Of a stretch of 11,795 nucleotides of DNA, positions 6,563 to 11,795 are shown piece after piece. How positions within the stretch are numbered: the first letter of the stretch is position 1; each line of letters opens with the position of its first letter. The stretch covers positions 1 to 11,795 of the forward strand of contig JAITAJ010000040.1 of the NCBI GenBank assembly GCA_031284185.1. Reading direction: 5' to 3'. The notes under the pieces are model-generated. The model did not search any database. It was not told the DNA's origin and saw only the letters and a list, made by a program, of their open reading frames with translations. This DNA is from Accumulibacter sp. GTDB taxonomy: Bacteria; Pseudomonadota; Gammaproteobacteria; Burkholderiales; Rhodocyclaceae. The translations under genes were made by a program, and so were the position numbers.

Positions 6563-6666
6563 CAAATTTCTGTCTTCTGAAACTGTCTTCTCAAATTTCT
6601 GTCTTCTGAAACTGTCCTCTCAAATTTCTGTCTTCTGAAACTGTCTTCTCAAATTTCTGTCCTCTG
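6563..6666. repeat. 29-base exact-period tandem repeat
   Basis: The word CAAATTTCTGTC starts at 6563, 6592, 6621 and 6650, a constant 29-base period, with one T/C difference between full units and about 3.6 copies. Units are built from CTGTCTTCT and CTGTCCTCT words. On the minus strand this block encodes the extra C-terminal residues and stop of folK. There are no unique spacers, so it is not a CRISPR array. Confidence 0.95.
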
Positions 6667-7118
6667 AACACGGCAACCAGCCATGCGGCGGCGCTGCCGC
6701 GGCCCGGGATGCGGCAGTCGGGAGCGATCTCGGTGAGCGGCGCGAGGACGAAGGCGCGCAGGTGCATACGCGGATGCGGCACTTTGAGCTCCGGCGTGTC
6801 GATCGTTTCGGCATCGTAGAGCAACAGATCGAGATCGAGCGTGCGCGGGGCGTGAGGGAAATCCCGGCGGCGACCGAATTGCGCTTCGATGGCGAGCAGC
6901 GCCGAAAGCAGGGCCTGCGGCGCGAGCGAGGTCTCCAGGGCGGCCACCGCGTTGATGAAGTCGGGTTGCCCACGGATGCCCACCGGCGCGGTGCGGTAGA
7001 GCGACGAGGCGCGCAACAGACGCGAACCGGACAGGCGGGAAAGCGCGGTGAACGCGGCGCGAACCTGAGCAACCGGGTCGGCGAGATTGGCGCCGAGGGC
7101 GACGAAACTCACGGACAT
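6591..7118 (-). CDS. folK: 2-amino-4-hydroxy-6-hydroxymethyldihydropteridine pyrophosphokinase
   Basis: This cytosolic enzyme transfers pyrophosphate from ATP to 6-hydroxymethyl-7,8-dihydropterin, the step before dihydropteroate synthase in folate synthesis. The product reads 175 residues. Family marks are FVALGANL (5-12), SLYRTAPVG (39-47), GQPDFINAVAALET (50-63) and the signature PRTLDLDLLLYD (91-102), followed by VPHPRMHLRAFVLAPLTEIAP (113-133). The native protein probably ended near residue 150 (AWLVAV). Residues 151-175 (starting FRGQKFEKT) are translated from repeat array 3, and the TGA is part of a TTTGAGA word in the tandem block. The start at 7118 overlaps the end of pcnB by 10 bases, so translation is probably coupled. 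It is the last gene of the hda-HAD-pcnB-folK operon; panB or dgk homologues that often follow are not here. Confidence 0.94.
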   Translation of the reverse strand: MSVSFVALGANLADPVAQVRAAFTALSRLSGSRLLRASSLYRTAPVGIRGQPDFINAVAALETSLAPQALLSALLAIEAQFGRRRDFPHAPRTLDLDLLLYDAETIDTPELKVPHPRMHLRAFVLAPLTEIAPDCRIPGRGSAAAWLVAVFRGQKFEKTVSEDRNLRGQFQKTEI

Positions 7119-8503
7119 GCGGCGGATTCGGACGATTCGGCGGATGACGGGAATTCGACGCTTGCCGCTTCCGTCGCCGGGATCGACTTGCGCTTGTGGC
7201 GCCGGCGCTTCTTCTCCGCGTCGGGCGCCCGCTGAAGCAGCATGGCGGCGCGCGTCTCGCCATCGGCATCGAGAAAGTCCTGCCACCATTGGCCCAACGC
7301 GGCATCCACCTCGCCCGACTCGGCGCGCATCAGCAGAAAATCGAGACCGGCCTTGAAGCGCGGCTGCTCCAGCAGACCATAGGGACGCTTGCCGGAACGC
7401 AATTCAAAGCGCGGCTGGAGCGCCCAGATGTCCTTGATGTCGCCGACGATGCGCCGGGTGATCGCCAGCTTTTCCGCCTGCGCGTCGAGCACCTCGTCCA
7501 TGGCCTGATAGAGCGCGGGAATCGGACGCTCGCCGCCGGCCTTGAGCGCGTCCCACTGGTTCAGGACTTCGTTCCAGAGCAGCGTGGCGAACAGGAAGCC
7601 CGGCGAGATCGGACGGCCTTCACGCACGCGCCGATCCGTGCTCTCCAGCGCCAGGGTGACGAAACGCCGGCCCTGCGGTTCTTCGACGGTCACGTCCAGG
7701 AACGGCAGCAGGCCGCGATGCAAGCCCTCGGCGCGCAACTGCCGCAGACATTCCAGCGAATGCCCCGAAGTGAGCAGCTTGAGCATTTCGTCGAACAGGC
7801 GCGACAGCGGAATGTTCTCGACCAGGTCCGCAAGCTCGCCGATCGGCTGGAGCGTGTCGGCGTCGATGGAAAAATCCAGCTTGGCCGCGAGGCGCACGGC
7901 ACGCAGCATACGCACCGGATCTTCGCGGTAGCGCGTGGCCGGATCGCCGATCATGCGCAGCGTCTTCCGTCCGAGATCGGCCAGCCCTTGGTGGTAGTCG
8001 ATCACCGTTTCCGTCACCGGATCGTAATACAGCGCGTTGACCGTGAAATCGCGCCGCGCGGCGTCTTCCTTCCGCGAGCCGAAGACGTTGTCGCGCAACA
8101 CGCGGCCCTGATCGTCGGTCTGCGCGCGCGGGCCGTCCCGCTGGACGTGGTGGCCGCGGAAAGTGGTGACCTCGATGGTCTCCGCGCCCATCATCACATG
8201 CACGATCTGGAAACGCCGGCCAATGATGCGCGCGCGCCGGAAGCACTGGCGCACCTGTTCGGGCGTGGCGTCGGTGGCGACGTCGAAGTCCTTGGGCCGG
8301 ATGCCGGCCAGAAGGTCGCGCACGGCGCCGCCGACGATGAACGCTTCGTAACCGCCGTCCTGAAGGGTTTCGACGACACGCCGGCTGCCGCTGCTGATCG
8401 CCTCGCGACGGATGCCATGCCGGGCATGGGGAATCACGGCGGGTTCCCCCGCGCGTCCCGGTAGCTTGCGACCGAAGACTCTGGAAAAAAATTTGCGAAT
8501 CAT
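7109..8503 (-). CDS. pcnB: Polynucleotide adenylyltransferase, poly(A) polymerase I
   Basis: This enzyme adds 3' poly(A) tails to RNA, marking it for decay. The product has 464 residues from the preferred start. It is a class II nucleotidyltransferase: FIVGGAVRDLLAG (55-67) with Gly58-Gly59 and catalytic pair Asp72/Asp74 in PKDFDVAT, then RRDFTVNALYYD, GDPATRYREDPVRMLRAVRLAAKLDF (RNA-binding head/neck region), and a basic C-terminus (KKRRRHKRKS) typical of PcnB. The Asp pair and RRDF motif are shared with CCA-adding enzymes, but the length, the YREDPVRMLRA context and the basic tail favour PcnB. The start at 8503 gives MIRKFFSRVFGRK, a common beginning in related proteins. An upstream in-frame ATG at 8560 overlaps the HAD gene stop as ATGA and would add 19 residues. 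Both have weak ribosome sites. Confidence 0.93.
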   Translation of the reverse strand: MIRKFFSRVFGRKLPGRAGEPAVIPHARHGIRREAISSGSRRVVETLQDGGYEAFIVGGAVRDLLAGIRPKDFDVATDATPEQVRQCFRRARIIGRRFQIVHVMMGAETIEVTTFRGHHVQRDGPRAQTDDQGRVLRDNVFGSRKEDAARRDFTVNALYYDPVTETVIDYHQGLADLGRKTLRMIGDPATRYREDPVRMLRAVRLAAKLDFSIDADTLQPIGELADLVENIPLSRLFDEMLKLLTSGHSLECLRQLRAEGLHRGLLPFLDVTVEEPQGRRFVTLALESTDRRVREGRPISPGFLFATLLWNEVLNQWDALKAGGERPIPALYQAMDEVLDAQAEKLAITRRIVGDIKDIWALQPRFELRSGKRPYGLLEQPRFKAGLDFLLMRAESGEVDAALGQWWQDFLDADGETRAAMLLQRAPDAEKKRRRHKRKSIPATEAASVEFPSSAESSESAACP

Positions 8504-8556
8504 CGCTGAATCGTTCTTGCTCTTGGAATGAGAAAAATGGGTTGGATCGCGTGAAA

Positions 8557-9225
8557 TCATCGTTCACGCAGTGTCAGCGCCGCCCAGCCGGCATGCCGCG
8601 CATGGGTGGAGAGCGCCTCGTCCGGGTCGACGGCGACCGGATCGCTGACGCGCAAGAGGAGCGGCAAGTCATTGATCGAGTCGCTGTAGAACCACGTCCG
8701 TTCAAAGCTGCCCCACCAGAATCCCAGCGATTCCAGCCAGGCTTCGACACGCGCGATCTTGCCCTCGCGGAAGGCCGGCTGGCCGCGCACCTTCCCGGTA
8801 AACTGACCGTTTTCCTGCGCCGGAATGGTGGCGATCAGATGGGTGAGGCCGATCTCCAGGCAGATCGGGCCGGTGACGAAGCTGTTGGTGGCCGTGACCA
8901 GCGCGCACAGATCGCCGCCGTCGAGGTGCCGCCGGACCAGCGCGCGGGCCGGAACGCCGATTGCCGGCAGGATGCGCTCGGCCATGAATTCCCGGTGCCA
9001 GTCGTCGAGCTGCGCGCGCAGATGGCGGGAGAGCGGATACAGCTGGAAATCCAGGAACTCGTGGATATCCAGCGTGCCGGCCCGGTATTGCGCGTAAAAG
9101 AAATCGTTCTTCGCCGCATGGGTTTCCGGGTCGACGCCCCCTTTGTCGATCAGAAATTGCGCCCATTCAAAATCGCTGTCGCAAGACAGGAGCGTGTTGT
9201 CGAGGTCAAACAAGGCAAGGTTCAT
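8557..9225 (-). CDS. HAD-superfamily subclass IB hydrolase, phosphoserine-phosphatase-like
   Basis: This is a probable cytosolic phosphomonoesterase of 222 residues. All four HAD motifs are present: motif I FDLDNTLL with nucleophile Asp7 and acid Asp9, motif II TATN (Thr111), motif III lysine at 156 (EGKIARVEAW), and motif IV YSDSINDLPLL (Asp182, Asp186). The cap inserted after motif I (about 15-100) is helical, as in the SerB-like IB group. Such proteins next to hda and pcnB are often annotated as histidinol-phosphatase or phosphoserine phosphatase, but the sequence does not fix the substrate. The gene starts 7 bases after hda ends and its stop overlaps an alternative pcnB start, showing it belongs to the operon. 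Confidence 0.88.
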   Translation of the reverse strand: MNLALFDLDNTLLSCDSDFEWAQFLIDKGGVDPETHAAKNDFFYAQYRAGTLDIHEFLDFQLYPLSRHLRAQLDDWHREFMAERILPAIGVPARALVRRHLDGGDLCALVTATNSFVTGPICLEIGLTHLIATIPAQENGQFTGKVRGQPAFREGKIARVEAWLESLGFWWGSFERTWFYSDSINDLPLLLRVSDPVAVDPDEALSTHARHAGWAALTLRER

Positions 9226-9232
9226 GGCAGTC

Positions 9233-9895
9233 TCACTGAAAGGAATGACGCAGGACTTCGCGCAGCAGGGGCAGCGTGATCGGCCGCTGGCATTCCAGGG
9301 AATAGCGGTCGAGCGCGGCGAGGATCGTCATCAGATGGCGCATGTCGCGCCTCGCCCGGACCAGCAGGTATTCGAGCGCGCCCGGCGGCAGCGGCAAGGC
9401 TCGCGCCGCGGCCTGCGCCGCCAGGGCGTCCCGCTTCTCCTCGTCGGTCAGCGATCTGAGGCAAAAGACCAGACCCGAGCCGAGGCGGGTACGCAGATCC
9501 TCGCGCAAGCGCAGACGCCGCGGCGGCTGGGTGGCCGCGGTGAGCAGACGGCCACCGTCCGCGCGCCGCCGGTTGAACAGGCTGAACAGGACGATCTGCC
9601 CGGCGCCGGAAAGCGCTTCGACGTTATCGACGGCGACGCGCGGAGGCATCTCGCCGGAGGGCGCGATCGCCTCCAGATCGGGCGTGGCGAGCGCGTCGTG
9701 ATAGGCATCGGCGCAAGCGCGCAGCAGATGCGTCTTGCCGGAGCCGGATTCACCGCACAGCAGGAGCGAAGTCTCGAACCCTTCCGGCGACGCCCAGGCG
9801 GAAAGCGCGGCAAGGGCCTCGGCGTTCCCGCCGGTAACGAAATTGTCGAGGCTGGGCGGATTCTCCGGCAGCAGGTCGAGGATCAGTTGGCGCAT
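9233..9895 (-). CDS. hda: DnaA-related regulatory inactivator, Hda-like AAA+ protein
   Basis: Hda binds the sliding clamp and stimulates ATP hydrolysis by DnaA, preventing re-initiation of replication. The product has 220 residues, close to the normal length. The N-terminus RQLILDLLP carries a QL-x-LDL-type clamp-binding motif, followed by PSLDNFVTGGNAEAL as in the family. Walker A is GESGSGKT (48-55), Walker B VAVDNVEAL (87-95), the sensor 1 region LLTAATQPP (117-125), the arginine-finger region REDLRTRLGSGLVF (131-144) and sensor 2 RARRDMRHLM (180-189). There is no DNA-binding domain IV, which separates it from DnaA. It is the first gene of the minus-strand operon and divergent from purM. 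The ribosome site before 9895 is weak. Confidence 0.92.
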   Translation of the reverse strand: MRQLILDLLPENPPSLDNFVTGGNAEALAALSAWASPEGFETSLLLCGESGSGKTHLLRACADAYHDALATPDLEAIAPSGEMPPRVAVDNVEALSGAGQIVLFSLFNRRRADGGRLLTAATQPPRRLRLREDLRTRLGSGLVFCLRSLTDEEKRDALAAQAAARALPLPPGALEYLLVRARRDMRHLMTILAALDRYSLECQRPITLPLLREVLRHSFQ

Positions 9896-10034
9896 CGGAA
9901 GGATGGTAAAGAGGTCGGCGCGCGCGCCGGCGAAACGTAGGAGCGGAATTTTCAGATAAAATTCAAAGTATCCGCAGCAAAGTCATGGATTTTACCATCG
10001 TCGCCGCGCCCGCAAGCCCCATTCGGAATTCAAG
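9896..10034. promoter_or_regulatory. Divergent hda/purM control region
   Basis: A 139-base spacer separates two divergent genes, so at least two outward promoters should lie here. It contains AT-rich stretches at about 9947-9971 (with GATAAAAT) and 9986-9995 inside otherwise GC-rich sequence. No clear -35/-10 pair could be fixed on either strand. PurR-type operators were not recognised. Confidence 0.4.
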
Positions 10035-11084
10035 ATGAAATCAGCCTCCACGCGATCGCCCCTTTCCTATCGTGACGCCGGTGTCGACATCGATGCCGGC
10101 GACGCGCTCGTCGAGCGCATCAAGCCGTTTGCCCAGAAGACTCTGCGCGAGGGCGTGCTGGGGGGGCTTGGCGGTTTCGGCGCGCTGTTCGAGGTGCCCC
10201 GGCGTTTTTCGCAACCCGTGCTGGTTTCGGGTACCGACGGCGTCGGCACCAAGCTGAAGCTGGCGATCGAGCTTGGGCGTCACGACACGGTCGGCATCGA
10301 TCTCGTGGCGATGAGCGTCAACGACGTGTTGGTGCAAGGCGCCGAACCGCTCTTCTTTCTCGACTATTTCGCCTGTGGTCAGCTCGACGTGGACACGGCG
10401 GCGGACGTCATCCGGGGAATCGCCAGAGGGTGTGAGTCGAGCGGCTGCGCGCTGATCGGCGGCGAGACGGCGGAAATGCCGGGCATGTACCCGGCGGGCG
10501 AGTACGATCTGGCCGGGTTTGCCGTCGGCGTGGTGGAGAAATCGAAAATCATCACCGGGCAGACCATCGCGCCGGGTGACGTGGTGCTTGGCCTGTCGTC
10601 GTCGGGCGCGCATTCCAACGGTTATTCGCTGGTGCGCAGAATTCTCGCCCTCGCCCGCCCGGACCTCGATGCGCCGTTCGACGGCGAACGTACCCTGGCC
10701 GACGTGATCATGGAACCGACGTGCATTTACGTGAAGCCGATGCTCGCGCTGATGGCCGAATTGCCGGTCAAGGGCGCGGCGCACATCACCGGCGGCGGTC
10801 TGATCGAGAACGTGCCGCGCGTGTTGCCGGCGGCGGTGAAGGCGGCGATCGACGCATCGGCATGGTCGTGTCCGCCGCTGTTCCGATGGCTGCAAGAGGC
10901 GGGCAACGTGGCCGAAAGCGAGATGCGCCGCGTCTTCAACTGTGGCATCGGCATGTGTGTGGTGACGGCCCGCGAAGATGCCGGACGGGCGCTGACGCTG
11001 TTGCGCGCCGCCGGTCAGGAGGCCATCGAGATCGGCCGTATCGAAGAACGCCGGCGCGGAGAAGCGCCGATCGTGATCGTCTGA
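10035..11084 (+). CDS. purM: Phosphoribosylformylglycinamidine cyclo-ligase, AIR synthetase
   Basis: The enzyme closes the imidazole ring of formylglycinamidine ribonucleotide using ATP, giving 5-aminoimidazole ribonucleotide in purine synthesis. The product is 349 residues, normal for bacterial PurM. Family marks include SYRDAGVDIDAGDALVERIK (11-30), GGFGALFEVP (46-55), the nucleotide-binding GTDGVGTKLKLA (66-77), GIDLVAMSVNDVLVQGAEPL (87-106), GGETAEMPGMY (142-152), SSSGAHSNGYSLVR, and HITGGGLIENVPRVLP. The ATG at 10035 is preceded by a weak GGA 7 bases upstream. The LysE-family gene follows after about 20 bases and may be co-transcribed. No frameshift or missing motif was seen. Confidence 0.97.
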   Translation: MKSASTRSPLSYRDAGVDIDAGDALVERIKPFAQKTLREGVLGGLGGFGALFEVPRRFSQPVLVSGTDGVGTKLKLAIELGRHDTVGIDLVAMSVNDVLVQGAEPLFFLDYFACGQLDVDTAADVIRGIARGCESSGCALIGGETAEMPGMYPAGEYDLAGFAVGVVEKSKIITGQTIAPGDVVLGLSSSGAHSNGYSLVRRILALARPDLDAPFDGERTLADVIMEPTCIYVKPMLALMAELPVKGAAHITGGGLIENVPRVLPAAVKAAIDASAWSCPPLFRWLQEAGNVAESEMRRVFNCGIGMCVVTAREDAGRALTLLRAAGQEAIEIGRIEERRRGEAPIVIV

Positions 11085-11103
11085 CTGGCGGGCGCGCGTG
11101 GCG

Positions 11104-11733
11104 ATGCTGCTGGCACCGGAGCAATTTCTCGGTTTTCTTGCGGCGGCGGTACTGATCACCGTCTCGCCGGGTCCGGACAATCTGATGGTATTGGGATTCG
11201 GCGTGTCGCGCGGGCGTGCCGAAGGCATTGCCTTCGGGCTGGGCTGTGGTTTCGGATGTCTGAGTCACACGCTGTTGGCGGCGCTCGGCGTCAGCGCCCT
11301 GGTTGCCGCGTCGCCGCCGGCCTTCCTGGCGCTCAGGATCGGTGGCGGGCTGTATCTCGTATGGCTTGGCATTCACGCGCTGAAGAGTCGTGGTCAGGCG
11401 CGGGTGGCGGCAGTGCGCGGCGCCGACGAAGCGCTTTCCCGCCTGTTCGCCAAAGGCTTGCTGGCCAACGCCATCAATCCCAAGGTCGCGCTCTTTTTTC
11501 TCTCCTTTCTGCCGCAGTTCATCATTGCCGAACGGGGCGGCGTCGGCTGGCAGACGGCGCAACTCGGCATCGTGTTTACCGCGCAGGCGGCGCTGCTGTT
11601 CGGTCTGCTCGGCTATTTTTCGGGAAGCATCGGGCAATGGCTGCAAAGGCACGCCCACGCGGGCGCATGGCTCGACCGGCTGGCGGGAGGAATTTTCGTG
11701 GGGCTTGGGGTTCAGATGGTTTCAGATATATAA
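11104..11733 (+). CDS. LysE/RhtB-family amino-acid exporter
   Basis: The product is a 209-residue inner-membrane protein with about six hydrophobic segments. Family marks are ITVSPGPDNLMVLGFGVSRGR near the N-terminus, a GFGCLSHTLLAALG helix, LRIGGGLYLVWLGIHALKS, and AKGLLANAINPKVALFFLSFLPQF in the middle, the conserved N-PK-ALFF signature. Such proteins export amino acids (threonine, homoserine, lysine and others) by proton exchange; the substrate cannot be told. The start is ATG 11104, with GTG 11098 in frame just upstream. It lies close behind purM. The C-terminus GGIFVGLGVQMVSDI is slightly unusual: the final VSDI and stop come from TTTCAGATATATAA, which resembles a decayed edge of the repeat family. 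Confidence 0.9.
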   Translation: MLLAPEQFLGFLAAAVLITVSPGPDNLMVLGFGVSRGRAEGIAFGLGCGFGCLSHTLLAALGVSALVAASPPAFLALRIGGGLYLVWLGIHALKSRGQARVAAVRGADEALSRLFAKGLLANAINPKVALFFLSFLPQFIIAERGGVGWQTAQLGIVFTAQAALLFGLLGYFSGSIGQWLQRHAHAGAWLDRLAGGIFVGLGVQMVSDI

Positions 11734-11750
11734 GTTTCAGAAGATAGATG
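11720..11750. repeat. Degenerate fragment of the GAAGACA repeat family
   Basis: TTTCAGATATATAAG and TTTCAGAAGATAGATG resemble the TTTCAGAAGACAGATG words of the arrays, with C to T changes. As in three other genes, this lies at a gene 3' end and supplies the stop codon of the exporter. Only a short piece is present before the terminal palindrome. Confidence 0.45.
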
Positions 11751-11755
11751 TCACG

Positions 11756-11795
11756 TCCCGGACGATTAGATTCAATTGAATCTAATCGTCCGGGA
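11756..11795. repeat. Perfect 40-base palindrome at the window end
   Basis: The arm TCCCGGACGATTAGATTCAA (11756-11775) is followed immediately by its exact reverse complement (11776-11795), with no spacer and no mismatch, ending on the last base of the window. As RNA it could form a terminator stem behind the exporter gene, though no T-run can be seen. It could equally be a fold-back created at a contig end. Confidence 0.9.

Larger units (their letters stand above)
6367..6666. repeat. Structured intergenic repeat array 3
   Basis: The array is bounded on both sides by the same word pointing inward: CAGAGGACAG at 6367-6376 and its reverse complement at 6657-6666. Inside are GAAGACA heptamers, a GC hairpin GGCGCC-GGTC-GGCGCC (6410-6425), a decayed palindrome near 6438-6453, an intact one at 6492-6509, an inverted GC hairpin with GAA loop (6523-6537), and a 29-base tandem block. 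It lies between the convergent methyltransferase and folK genes, overlaps the 3' end of each reading frame and supplies both stop codons. Confidence 0.93.

Noticed and set aside
6563..6666. CRISPR array, since the period is 29 bases
   Set aside because: The period equals the whole unit, there are no unique spacers between repeats, and no cas genes are nearby.
7196..8464. 422-residue open frame antisense to pcnB
   Set aside because: Shadow of a well-supported gene; no recognisable domain and no ribosome site.
10041..11228. 395-residue open frame antisense to purM
   Set aside because: Shadow frame with histidine/arginine-rich composition; purM is unambiguous.

Overview
The window looks like a piece of a GC-rich betaproteobacterial chromosome. 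The strongest clue is the housekeeping run folK-pcnB-HAD hydrolase-hda, read leftward and divergent from purM, an order typical of Betaproteobacteria. The repeat-rich intergenic regions would fit a Rhodocyclaceae-like genome, but that is inference. No rRNA, tRNA, CRISPR array, transposase or integrase was recognised.

Layout from left to right. Positions 1-349 hold a dense array of a short GAAGACA/GAGGACA-type repeat with hairpins. After about 170 bases without a confident gene comes a three-gene plus-strand operon (524-2816): a membrane protein with two DUF1538-like halves, overlapped by a small PII-like protein and followed by a second PII-like protein. A second repeat array (about 2800-3084) separates that operon from the convergent gnd gene (3085-4557, 6-phosphogluconate dehydrogenase). 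A 562-base divergent spacer leads to an RsmB/NOP-family RNA methyltransferase (5120-6403). A third repeat array (6367-6666) lies between that gene and the convergent folK end. The minus-strand operon hda -> HAD hydrolase -> pcnB -> folK occupies 9895 down to 6591 with gaps or overlaps of a few bases, except that the preferred pcnB start leaves 53 bases after the HAD gene. A 139-base divergent control region separates it from purM (10035-11084), which is closely followed by a LysE/RhtB-type exporter gene (11104-11733). The right edge holds a short degenerate copy of the repeat and then a perfect 40-base palindrome ending on the last base.

Two things stand out. First, the repeats form one structured family: heptamer tracts at the edges, a GC-rich hairpin with conserved stem and variable loop, and an 18-base palindrome followed by T residues in some copies. 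They lie exactly at gene 3' ends. The second PII-like gene, the methyltransferase and folK all read into a repeat and take their last codons and stop from it, while gnd stops 18 bases from one. The two complete internal arrays both separate convergent gene pairs, which fits a role as two-way transcription terminators or insertion into terminators. Second, the DUF1538-PII-PII operon looks like a membrane transporter under PII-type nucleotide or metabolite control. The PII proteins have short T-loop regions and lack the usual uridylylation motif, so classical nitrogen signalling is unlikely.
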